Positions 23,664-32,195 of a stretch of 64,000 nt of DNA are shown here, piece after piece (positions within the stretch are counted from its first letter, which is position 1; every line of letters begins with the position of its first letter). Made by a program: the position numbers and the translations under genes. The stretch is from Planctomycetota bacterium (GTDB lineage: Bacteria; Planctomycetota; UBA8742; UBA2392). Where the stretch lies: the NCBI GenBank assembly GCA_020849795.1, contig JADZFR010000044.1:62001-126000 (forward strand), in the 5' to 3' direction. The notes beneath the pieces are model-generated. The model made no database searches and was not told the origin of the DNA. It was given only the letters and a program-made list of their open reading frames with translations.

Positions 23664-24677
23664 TCACTTTTCTTTCGGCGCCACAGTCACGCGCCATGCG
23701 CCCTGGTGCTCCGCCACATCGATCTCAACATCCACAAAACGGCGGATCGTCGCAATGTTCGTCGTCGTATGCAGCGTGGGCTTCAGCGTCGTGAAGCTGC
23801 CGCCGGCGCCCAGCGCCATGGGCAGCAGCAACTGGTCCGCCAGGTGCTCACCCACGGGCGCCTCTGACTTCAGGTACGCCTTCATTTCGCGCACAGCCTC
23901 TTTGGCTACGGTCTCTGCCGCTTTGCCGCGCTTCCCGAAAGCTGTGACGACCTCGGTGACATGCTCGCCACGTGCAAACACGCACAGCGCGTTTCCGGGG
24001 CCCAAGCCGCGCGGGCGTTCCTGGCGCAGATCGCTGACATTCAATGCGCGCCCGATGATGCCGAGTTCGCGCTCGCCTACATTCTCCGGCAGGTTGGCCA
24101 CATACGCCACAGCCGCCAGGGCCACCACACCGCGCTCGTGCAGCTTCAGCCGCTCGCGCACTTTCCACGGCTGGATCTGCGCGTGAATTTCGCCGCCACC
24201 GGCTGGGAAGAACCCCAGCCGCTCAGCCCGCAACTCGACCTGCATGCTTGCACGCGCAACCACCGGCAAGAACGTGTGCTGCAGAAAGTCCAGCGGCGGC
24301 GCCCAGGCGTTGTGCGTGCCGCCCTCGACGCTGACGTGGCTCTCGCTGTCAGCATGCAGCAGCGGGTACAGCACCGTCTGCAGCACCAGAGATGCACTGC
24401 CAGCCGAGCCGACACTGAAACGGTACTTGCCGGGGTAGATGCCTTGCGGCGCGAACGCCAGGTCGCCACTGCCGATCTCGTCGCCGGTGACGTCGGCGTT
24501 GCTGACCTGCTGCGCCGCGCGCGCACACGCCAAATGCTGCTTACCAAGCCCCGGCTTGTCGCGGCCGGCACGGATGTTGAACAGGCGAAACGGCCGGCCG
24601 GTGACGATCGAAAGCGCGAGCGAGGTGCGAAGCACCTGCCCGCCGCCTTCGCCCTCGCTGCCGTCAATCTCGATCAC
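23664..24677 (-). CDS. rtcA: RNA 3'-terminal phosphate cyclase
   Basis: 337 residues, GTG start 1 nt after the rtcB stop, so translation is coupled. RtcA converts RNA 3'-phosphate ends to 2',3'-cyclic phosphates using ATP through an adenylated His. Family motifs seen: SEGEGGGQVLRTSLALS at the N-terminus, RAGRDKPGLGKQHLACAR, RGLGPGNALCVFA, and VGEHLADQLLLPMALG containing the catalytic His. Length is standard (about 340). It ends just before the promoter of the tRNA array. With RtcB it forms an RNA-repair pair, as in the enterobacterial rtcBA operon; no RtcR regulator is in the window. Confidence 0.95.
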   Translation of the reverse strand: MIEIDGSEGEGGGQVLRTSLALSIVTGRPFRLFNIRAGRDKPGLGKQHLACARAAQQVSNADVTGDEIGSGDLAFAPQGIYPGKYRFSVGSAGSASLVLQTVLYPLLHADSESHVSVEGGTHNAWAPPLDFLQHTFLPVVARASMQVELRAERLGFFPAGGGEIHAQIQPWKVRERLKLHERGVVALAAVAYVANLPENVGERELGIIGRALNVSDLRQERPRGLGPGNALCVFARGEHVTEVVTAFGKRGKAAETVAKEAVREMKAYLKSEAPVGEHLADQLLLPMALGAGGSFTTLKPTLHTTTNIATIRRFVDVEIDVAEHQGAWRVTVAPKEK

Positions 24678-24678
24678 T

Positions 24679-25902
24679 TCAACCCTTCACGCACACGACC
24701 TGCTTCAGCGTGTGCAGAATCTCGACCAGGTCGCTCTGGGCCTCCATCACCGCGTCGATGTCCTTGTATGCAGCCGGCGTCTCGTCGATCACGTCCTTGT
24801 CCTTGCGGCACTCCACGCCCGCCGTGGCCTCCACGTGGTCCTGCACGCTGAAGCGCTTGCGCGCCTCGTTGCGGCTCATGATGCGGCCCGCGCCGTGGCT
24901 GCACGAATGAAAGCTCTCCTCGCAACCCTTGCCGCACACGATGTAGCTGCGGGCACCCATGCTGCCGGGAATGATGCCGAACTCACCCTTGCGGGCGCTG
25001 ACGGCGCCCTTGCGGGTCACGAACACGTGCTCGCCGTAATGCTCCTCGCGCTGGACGTAGTTGTGGTGGCAGTTCACGGCCATCAGCGCGGAGTTAAACT
25101 CGGGCACCAGGCCCGTAATCGCCACGGCGTTGATCACCGCGCGCATCATGCACTCGCGGTTGATGCGCGCGTACTCCTGCGCCCAGTGCACGGCTTCGAC
25201 GTAATCGTCAAAGTGCTCGGTGCCTTCATCGAGATAGGCGAGGTTTTCGTCGGGCAGATTCTTCATGTGCTGGCGCATGTCGTTCTTCGCAAGCTGGATG
25301 AAGTACGTGCCGATGCGGTTGCCCACGCCGCGCGAGCCGCTGTGCAGCATGAACCACACGTGGCCCGCCTCGTCCAGGCAGACCTCGATGAAATGGTTGC
25401 CCGTGCCAAGCGTTCCAAGCTGGCCCGCGGGGTGGGTGTTGCGCGCAAGCTTGGGGTACTTGTCGGTGATTGCCTTGTAGCCCGCCTCCAGGGCCGTGTA
25501 CGCCGCCGCCACTTGTTCGGGCGGGTCGTTCCAGGCACCGCGATCGTTGCGGCCGCCACGATCGGTGCGGCCGTGCGGCACGGCGCGCTCAATCGCGCCG
25601 CGAATCGGCAGCAGGTTGTCGGGCAGGTGCTCGGCCTTCAGGGTCGTCTTCACGGCGCACATGCCGCAGCCGATGTCCACGCCGACGGCGGCCGGGATGA
25701 TCGCCTTGAGCGTTGGTACGACGCTGCCAACGGTCGCGCCCAGACCCCAGTGCACGTCGGGCATGGCGGCCACCCACTTGTGGATGATCGGCAGCCTGGC
25801 CGTGTTGATCAGCTGCTGTTCGGCGTTGGCGTCGAAATGAACACCCTCAATCCACGCCTTGATCGGCTTGGCACCCTTGTGAGTAATCATCTTGTACGGC
25901 AT
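24679..25902 (-). CDS. rtcB: RNA-splicing ligase RtcB
   Basis: 407 residues. RtcB joins 2',3'-cyclic-phosphate or 3'-phosphate ends to 5'-OH ends with GTP and Mn2+, healing cleaved tRNAs. Metal- and guanylate-site motifs are intact: AVGVDIGCGMCAVKT, GTLGTGNHFIEVC, FMLHSGSRGVGNRIG, NYVQREEHYGE, IPGSMGARSYIVCGKG and the guanylylated His in FHSCSHGAGRIMSR. Length matches the short bacterial form (about 400-410). First gene of the rtcB-rtcA-tRNA series, all on the minus strand. Archease was not seen. Confidence 0.96.
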   Translation of the reverse strand: MPYKMITHKGAKPIKAWIEGVHFDANAEQQLINTARLPIIHKWVAAMPDVHWGLGATVGSVVPTLKAIIPAAVGVDIGCGMCAVKTTLKAEHLPDNLLPIRGAIERAVPHGRTDRGGRNDRGAWNDPPEQVAAAYTALEAGYKAITDKYPKLARNTHPAGQLGTLGTGNHFIEVCLDEAGHVWFMLHSGSRGVGNRIGTYFIQLAKNDMRQHMKNLPDENLAYLDEGTEHFDDYVEAVHWAQEYARINRECMMRAVINAVAITGLVPEFNSALMAVNCHHNYVQREEHYGEHVFVTRKGAVSARKGEFGIIPGSMGARSYIVCGKGCEESFHSCSHGAGRIMSRNEARKRFSVQDHVEATAGVECRKDKDVIDETPAAYKDIDAVMEAQSDLVEILHTLKQVVCVKG

Positions 25903-25953
25903 TTGCGTCCTCGGTCAGTACTGTACCGGAACGCAGTCAGGTTGCACGGTGGT

Positions 25954-26895
25954 TCAGGCCGCCAGTTCATTCAGCAGCCGGCGCCACGACTCTTGCTCTC
26001 GCGACGGATCCACGAGCGGGCGCCTCGCGTCGCAACGCGCCTTCAACTCTGCGTAGAATGAGGCATCTGTGGACGCGCGCTGCAACAGGCTCGCCAGGGC
26101 CTTCGTGTCACCCACGTCGAACAGGCCGGGATAGTTCTCGTCCATGATGCCGAGCGCCGCGCCCATGCGGCTGAGCAGCACCGGCGTGCCGCAAGCGATA
26201 GCCTCGGTCAGTACGTTTGCACCGCCTTCCATGATCGACGTCAGTACCATCAGGTGCGACGAGGCCAGGACATTCAGCGTTTCTTCGCGTGTAACTTCGC
26301 CGCGCCACATGTAGCGAGGGTTGGTGCGCATCTCGTGCTCGGCGCGGGCGCGCATCTCGGGGTCCAGCGCGCTGCCCAATTGGACTAGGCGAACGCGCGA
26401 ATCGGCAGGCAACAGGCGCAGCGCTTCGGCTGCACGAAACGGGTCCTTCACCTCTCGCAGGTGCCCGATCACGCACGCCCGGAAGTGATCTGAGGGTCGT
26501 GACGGCGCGTCGGCTGGCGCAACGGCCGACTGGTAAATCACATGGGCGCGCGCGCGGTGCTCGGGCGCCAGTTGTGTAAGCGCGTGCGGTTGCAGCACGA
26601 CAAATCGATCGGCGAGCCGCACCGACAACTGCGCCTCTTCGTCCGTTTGCAGATCGCGGTAGATGTCGGTGCCGGTAAGGGCCAGCACGATGGGCCGGTT
26701 GGGAAACTCGGCCTTGAACCTCAGGATCTCGGGATGGCTGTGCTTTGCGTGCAGCGCGACCAGCACATCGGCGTCGTGGTCGACAAGCGTGTGTCCCAGT
26801 TGCCCGAATATGTCGGCCCAGCGGTCGGCCGTGATGCCGTTGCCGCGGCGCGTGTGGCTGAACGGCGTGTGCAGCTGAATCTTCAAAGCGCGCAT
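25954..26895 (-). CDS. senB: Selenosugar synthase SenB-like glycosyltransferase (TIGR04348 type)
   Basis: 313 residues, GT-B-like glycosyltransferase. The opening IQLHTPFSHTRRGNGITADR and the C-terminal SIMEGGANVLTEAIACGTPV are characteristic of the TIGR04348 group, to which the selenosugar synthase SenB belongs. SenB makes a seleno-sugar from selenophosphate and a UDP-sugar, the first step to selenoneine. Its start overlaps the end of the SenA-like gene by 13 nt, so the two form an operon. The selenophosphate synthetase partner (SenC/SelD) is not in the window. Family assignment is strong; the selenium role rests on the pairing with SenA. Confidence 0.85.
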   Translation of the reverse strand: MRALKIQLHTPFSHTRRGNGITADRWADIFGQLGHTLVDHDADVLVALHAKHSHPEILRFKAEFPNRPIVLALTGTDIYRDLQTDEEAQLSVRLADRFVVLQPHALTQLAPEHRARAHVIYQSAVAPADAPSRPSDHFRACVIGHLREVKDPFRAAEALRLLPADSRVRLVQLGSALDPEMRARAEHEMRTNPRYMWRGEVTREETLNVLASSHLMVLTSIMEGGANVLTEAIACGTPVLLSRMGAALGIMDENYPGLFDVGDTKALASLLQRASTDASFYAELKARCDARRPLVDPSREQESWRRLLNELAA

Positions 26896-28151
26896 GTACG
26901 AAACCCGGCCAGAATGTCGTTGCGATGCGGCGTATAGAAGTTGCGCCAGGTGTTGCGAATCAGGCGCGAGCGCGTGCAGTACGCGCCGCCGCGGAGGGCC
27001 TTAAAGCCTACGAACCAGGGCTCGCTGTACTCGCTGTACATGTCGGCGACGAAGCCGGGGTAGCCTTTGAAATCGGTGTCTGTCCACTCCCACACGTTGC
27101 CCAGCATCTGGCGTACGCCGAAAGCGCTGTCGCCTGCGGCGTGCGCGCCGACATCCACGGTACCCGGCACGCGGGTGTCGAGGTTGGCGTGCTCGGGCCG
27201 CGGGGGCTCGTCGCCCCACGGGTAAAGCCGCTTGCGCGGGCCCAGGCCGCCCTTGCCGTCGGGCTCGCAACTTGCGGCACACTCCCACTCGGCTTCGGTG
27301 GGCAGGCGGCGACCCGCCCAGCGGCAGTAGGCCTGCGCTTCATACCAGCTTACGTGAATCACGGCGCGGTGCGGTTCAAGCGGCACCCATTGGTCGAACT
27401 GCCTGCGTTGCCACGCGCCGCCCTGCTTGCGCCAGTACACCGGGTGAGCGCGCCCGTGCGCCATGCGCCAAGCCCAGCCGTCTTCGCCCCAGTACCGGGG
27501 CTCGTCATAACCGCCATCGTCCACGAATGCCGCAAACTGCGATTGGCTGACAGCGGCCCGAGCAATCTTGAACGGTTGCACGGTCACCGGATGTGCCCAC
27601 TTTTCGTTGTCAAAGACGAACACCGCATCTTTGGCTGCACCAAGCCTGAACGTGCCGCCGGGGATTTCGGCGTCGCCATCGAGTGCCCCGGCATCCGGCG
27701 CCGGCTGGTAGACCAGCCTGGGCAGCGGATATCCCAGCGTCTGACGTGTGTATGTGAAGGCCTCGCCGTGCATGTCTTCGTGGTAGATGGCATAGCGCGT
27801 GAGGTAGAAGTCTTCGGGTGACAAACCGTCGGCGACGCGGTCGTGGATGGTCTTGCAGTACGCCAACGTGTCGTCGAAAGAGGGCAGCGGCAGGCTCCAG
27901 CGCGTCGTGTGGGCAATGCTGATCGAGTCGAACAGCGCATCTTCGTCGGGGCGCGTCGGCGGCAAGCCGCGGCGCTCACGCAGCACCCAGCGCGAATAGA
28001 AATAGCTGGCATGGCCGATTTCCCAGCGCAGGGGGTTCACTACCGGCAAGTACGGGCCGATGAGTTGTGCGGGCGTGAGGTCAGCGACAAGCGCTCGGCA
28101 ACGCTCATGGGCGTCGTACAGCGCGGCAATCAGCGTATCCGCATCGGTCAT
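26883..28151 (-). CDS. senA: Selenoneine synthase SenA-like (EgtB-type) enzyme
   Basis: 422 residues. An N-terminal DinB-like domain carries the three-His iron site: His47 in RWEIGHASYF and His124/His128 in IYHEDMHGEA. The C-terminal formylglycine-generating (SUMF-like) domain includes EIPGGTFRLG, VSWYEAQAYCRWAGRRLPTE, QMLGNVWEWT and the ending RNTWRNFYTPHRNDILAGFR. This is the EgtB fold; pairing with a TIGR04348 glycosyltransferase distinguishes SenA, which joins hercynine and selenosugar to give selenoneine. An ergothioneine EgtB role is the alternative. No hercynine-forming EgtD gene lies nearby. Confidence 0.85.
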   Translation of the reverse strand: MTDADTLIAALYDAHERCRALVADLTPAQLIGPYLPVVNPLRWEIGHASYFYSRWVLRERRGLPPTRPDEDALFDSISIAHTTRWSLPLPSFDDTLAYCKTIHDRVADGLSPEDFYLTRYAIYHEDMHGEAFTYTRQTLGYPLPRLVYQPAPDAGALDGDAEIPGGTFRLGAAKDAVFVFDNEKWAHPVTVQPFKIARAAVSQSQFAAFVDDGGYDEPRYWGEDGWAWRMAHGRAHPVYWRKQGGAWQRRQFDQWVPLEPHRAVIHVSWYEAQAYCRWAGRRLPTEAEWECAASCEPDGKGGLGPRKRLYPWGDEPPRPEHANLDTRVPGTVDVGAHAAGDSAFGVRQMLGNVWEWTDTDFKGYPGFVADMYSEYSEPWFVGFKALRGGAYCTRSRLIRNTWRNFYTPHRNDILAGFRTCAL

Positions 28152-28199
28152 GACGGTACGCTAACCAGTGCTGTGACATCGCGAAAGACGCAGCCACGG

Positions 28200-28898
28200 C
28201 TAGTCGAACAGAGATTCGTAGGGCGAGTAGCCCGCCAGCGGACCAAGGTCCTGGTCATGGCGCATGTGCCGCACGTTGTCGTAGCCGCGAGCCCGGGCGA
28301 GCTTCAGCCAGCGCACGGCGCGCTGCTTTTCAATGTCGGCTGTGCCGCTGCTGCGAATGCGGGAGTACACGGCCGCGCGTTGGGCATGGATGCAGGCCAA
28401 CTGATAGGCACTGATTTTGGTGTGGCGGGTGCTTTCGGCGCGGGTGGCGATTTCCAGCGCGCGCGTGAGGTCACGATCGGCGCCGGCCACGTCGTCACCG
28501 GCGGTGCGGCATGCGGCACGGCCAGTCAAGGCATCGATGGCCGCCTGGGCGTCTTCCTGCTGCTCGGCAAGCAGCAGCGCTTGCGAATAGCGCTCGGTCG
28601 CCTCATCCATCCGCTGCGCGCCGCGCAGAGCGTAGGCATGGTACAGCGTGGCCCACGCGTCATTGACGTCACGGGCAGCCAGGCGCTGGGCAATCTGGAT
28701 TGCCTCATCGTGGCGCCCGGAAATGGCGTATTCGTAGAGTTGTGCGTGAGCGGTGTCGTCCTGCGGTGCCTGCTCGCAGTCCATGTAGCAGTCTGATGAC
28801 CCGAATGGGCAATTCGCACCATCCGCGACGTGGCCCAGCAGCGCAGCCACTGCCAATGAGATGATGCTGAGGCCAAGGTAAACCCGCGAGCGGCGCAT
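28200..28898 (-). CDS. Exported TPR/SEL1-type protein of unknown function
   Basis: 232 residues. N-terminal hydrophobic segment (LGLSIISLAVAALLGHVADG) is a signal peptide or anchor, followed by a Cys-containing linker (ANCPFGSSDCYMDCE). The rest is helical with TPR-like pairs (AQLYEYAISGRHDEAIQIAQ, MDEATERYSQALLLAEQQ, DRDLTRALEIATRAES). Protein-protein interaction in the envelope is likely. It is co-directional with senA downstream and kdsA upstream, but spacing of about 50 bp on each side does not prove an operon. Confidence 0.7.
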   Translation of the reverse strand: MRRSRVYLGLSIISLAVAALLGHVADGANCPFGSSDCYMDCEQAPQDDTAHAQLYEYAISGRHDEAIQIAQRLAARDVNDAWATLYHAYALRGAQRMDEATERYSQALLLAEQQEDAQAAIDALTGRAACRTAGDDVAGADRDLTRALEIATRAESTRHTKISAYQLACIHAQRAAVYSRIRSSGTADIEKQRAVRWLKLARARGYDNVRHMRHDQDLGPLAGYSPYESLFD

Positions 28899-28953
28899 GG
28901 TGTGCTCCTGCGATCAGGCTAGCACGCTTCGCACCGGAAAGGAAACGAATCTG

Positions 28954-29778
<825 letters not shown>

Positions 29779-29874
29779 CAGTCGTTCCGGTTCGAGCAGC
29801 AATTGCCCAATAACCCATTCCCAATCAACAGTGCAAGGGGCGGGCAGCCCCGGGCGCTGTGGCGCGGGCAGGAA

Positions 29875-30480
29875 CTACTTCTCAACCGGATAGTCTCCGA
29901 TGCGCTCAGCCTCGAAGACGACCTGGTTGGTCGCGCCTTTGCGTGACTCGACAGTCTTGCCACCCTTGAACGGGCTTACCGTGCGCACACCCTTGAGCGG
30001 AAACTCCTTGCCCTCTGGGTCGCTGGTCCACTCGGCGACCTTTGTGTCGCCGCCGCGGCGGTCCCACACCTCGACCACAAGCTTGTCGCCCGGTTGCCAC
30101 GTGCATTCAAAGGGACGGTCGGACCACTGCGCGGTCAACTCAACCTGGCCGACGGTGCCGATGCGTTCGCCCCACTGTTCGCTGTCCCAGACCTTGTGTT
30201 CTTTGCCCTCGGCATCGACGCGCTTCACGTAGACCTGCAGGTCAATCTTCTCGCCGTCTTTGAACTCTTGCGGGTCCAGCGCCACTTTCATGACCTTGAC
30301 CTTGTACACGCCGCTCTGGTCAACGCCCTCGGCGCCCTTCTTGAAGAACCCGGCTACCAGTGGGCCGATGACCGGCAGGTCCGGCTTGAAATAGCCGGCG
30401 GCAATGACGCCCACGACCAGAAGCAACAGCACCAGCAGAATGGTGCCACCCTTGCCCTTTTTCTTTTCAGGTTTGCCCAT
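29875..30480 (-). CDS. Single-pass membrane protein of unknown function
   Basis: 201 residues: basic N-terminus (MGKPEKKKGKGG), one transmembrane helix (TILLVLLLLVVGVIAAGYF), then a soluble domain rich in beta-type patterns (VKVMKVALDPQEFKDGEKID, WTSDPEGKEFPLKGV) that resembles a C2-like or Ig-like sandwich. Predicted to be anchored with the domain outside. Divergent from the MocR gene at 30654 across about 170 bp, and 96 bp upstream of kdsA. No family recognised. Confidence 0.7.
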   Translation of the reverse strand: MGKPEKKKGKGGTILLVLLLLVVGVIAAGYFKPDLPVIGPLVAGFFKKGAEGVDQSGVYKVKVMKVALDPQEFKDGEKIDLQVYVKRVDAEGKEHKVWDSEQWGERIGTVGQVELTAQWSDRPFECTWQPGDKLVVEVWDRRGGDTKVAEWTSDPEGKEFPLKGVRTVSPFKGGKTVESRKGATNQVVFEAERIGDYPVEK

Positions 30481-30653
30481 GTGCGCCTCGTTTCGGGTTG
30501 CGAGTCAGCGCTGATTGTAACTTTGATTTCCGGCGATTGCGGGTTCAGTCAGGCTGAACGCCCAAAGAAGTGTGACTGTGCCGACAATCAGAAATTCGGC
30601 AAGAAAGTGGCCCCGCAGTTTGTTCAAATGATACCCCACACACCAGGCCTCTT

Positions 30654-32141
30654 ATGCCGGACCTTCTGGTTGACATCGACAGCGCCCGCGAGGGCACGCC
30701 GCTGTACCAGCGGATTGCCGACAGCATTCGGAGCGATGTGCTGGCGGGCCGACTTCGCCGCGGCGAGCGTGTGCCCAGCACGCGCAGCCTGGCGCGCGAA
30801 CTGAAGGTGAACCGCAACACCGTCGCCCAAGCCTACGATCAACTGATTGCGGAGGGGTTTCTGGCAGGCAAGCACGGCAGCGGCACGTTCGTGGCCGACG
30901 AGTTGCCGCAAGCCAACTTCAGCGTGCGCACCGCGCAGAAGCAGCAACAGCCCCTGCGCCGGGTTGCGCTTGCCAATTCGCCGGTGCCTCCGCCGTTTTA
31001 CCAGCGCGTGCTGGCCCCCGAGAACCCGCAGCCGCCCGCGCCGGGCTATCTGGACCTGCGACTTGGCGCGCCCGACATTGACGCCTTTCCGCTGCGGCAA
31101 TGGCGACGGGTGGTTGGCAACCAGCTGCTGGTGACACGCCGCTACCGCATGAACTATGGCAGCGCTTACGGACTGCAGGAACTTCGCGAGGCGATTGCCG
31201 CGTACCTGGGCCGCGCGCGGGGCATTGACTGCACGCACCGCAACGTGCTGATCACATCCGGCAGCCAGCAGGGCTTGTGGCTGGCGACTTCGCTGCTGGT
31301 CGGCGCGGGCGACCAGGTGTTGATGGAAGACCCGGGCTATCTTGGGGCAGCCAGCATTTTTCGGGCCGTGCGCGCCGATTTGCGGCCGGTACCCGTGGAT
31401 ACGGAAGGCGCACTGCCGGCTGCGGTGGCGCGCATGCTGGACAAGGGCGCACACCCCAAGCTGCTGCACCTGACGCCCAGCCACCAATACCCGACGGGAG
31501 TATCGCTATCGGCGGCCCGGCGCATGGAGATGCTCGAGCTTGCGGCGCGGCACGGGTTCATGATTGTCGAGGACGATTACGACAGCGAGTTCCGGTACGA
31601 GGGCCGCCCCCTGCGAGCGCTGGCAGGCATCGACCAGTCGGGCGTGGTGATCTACGTGGGCAGCTTCAGCAAAGTGATGTACCCGAGCCTGCGGGTCGGG
31701 TTCGTGGTCGCGCCGGACTGGTTGATCGAGGCGATGGTCGGCCTGCGCTGGCACATCGACTTCATGCCGCCCATGCTGGAAAGCGCCGCGCTGGCCCAGT
31801 TCATCGCCGACGGCGACTTTGAACGTCACCTGCGGCGCATGCGGTCGCAGTATGCCGACAAGCGCAAGGCGCTGGTCGATGTATTGAATGACAAGTTGCC
31901 GGGTGTCGCACCCAAGACTCTGCCGCCGGGCGGCATGAAACTGGTGCTGAATGTTCCGCCGAAACTGACGCGCGAGCAAGCCCGCGAGAAGGCCCACCGG
32001 GCCGGCGTGCGTGTGTATGACCAAAGCGCGTGCTACTTCGAGCCGGCCAAGGCGCCGAACGTACTCACGATCGGCTTCACATCGCTGCCGCTGGCCCAGG
32101 TCGTGGAAGCCGGCGAGCGGCTGGCCGCCGCATGGACGTAA
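30654..32141 (+). CDS. MocR-type transcription factor with aminotransferase domain
   Basis: 495 residues. GntR-like winged helix at the N-terminus (GTPLYQRIADSIRSDVLAGR, STRSLARELKVNRNTVAQAY, FLAGKHGSGTFV) fused to a fold-type I aminotransferase domain. PLP Lys is in YVGSFSKVMYPSLRVGF, and the phosphate-binding ITSGSQQGLW and Asp in IVEDDYDSEFRYEG are intact. This is the MocR/PdxR architecture; members commonly control vitamin B6 or amino-acid genes with PLP as effector. No pdx genes are nearby, so the target is unknown. Stand-alone, ending in a terminator shared with rne. Confidence 0.92.
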   Translation: MPDLLVDIDSAREGTPLYQRIADSIRSDVLAGRLRRGERVPSTRSLARELKVNRNTVAQAYDQLIAEGFLAGKHGSGTFVADELPQANFSVRTAQKQQQPLRRVALANSPVPPPFYQRVLAPENPQPPAPGYLDLRLGAPDIDAFPLRQWRRVVGNQLLVTRRYRMNYGSAYGLQELREAIAAYLGRARGIDCTHRNVLITSGSQQGLWLATSLLVGAGDQVLMEDPGYLGAASIFRAVRADLRPVPVDTEGALPAAVARMLDKGAHPKLLHLTPSHQYPTGVSLSAARRMEMLELAARHGFMIVEDDYDSEFRYEGRPLRALAGIDQSGVVIYVGSFSKVMYPSLRVGFVVAPDWLIEAMVGLRWHIDFMPPMLESAALAQFIADGDFERHLRRMRSQYADKRKALVDVLNDKLPGVAPKTLPPGGMKLVLNVPPKLTREQAREKAHRAGVRVYDQSACYFEPAKAPNVLTIGFTSLPLAQVVEAGERLAAAWT

Positions 32142-32167
32142 GCCCCGGGCATGTGTCCCGGGGCTTA
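32139..32167. terminator. Bidirectional terminator
   Basis: Arms TAAGCCCCGGG and CCCGGGGCTTA around CATGTGT, overlapping the stop of the MocR gene and facing the convergent rne end at 32196. Confidence 0.65.
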
Positions 32168-32195
32168 TAGTCACTTGTCACTCGATCGAAGAAGG

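Noticed and set aside
24439-26061. Plus-strand open frame of 540 codons
   Set aside because: Complementary to rtcB and part of rtcA, both unmistakable; no coherent motif in the shadow frame.
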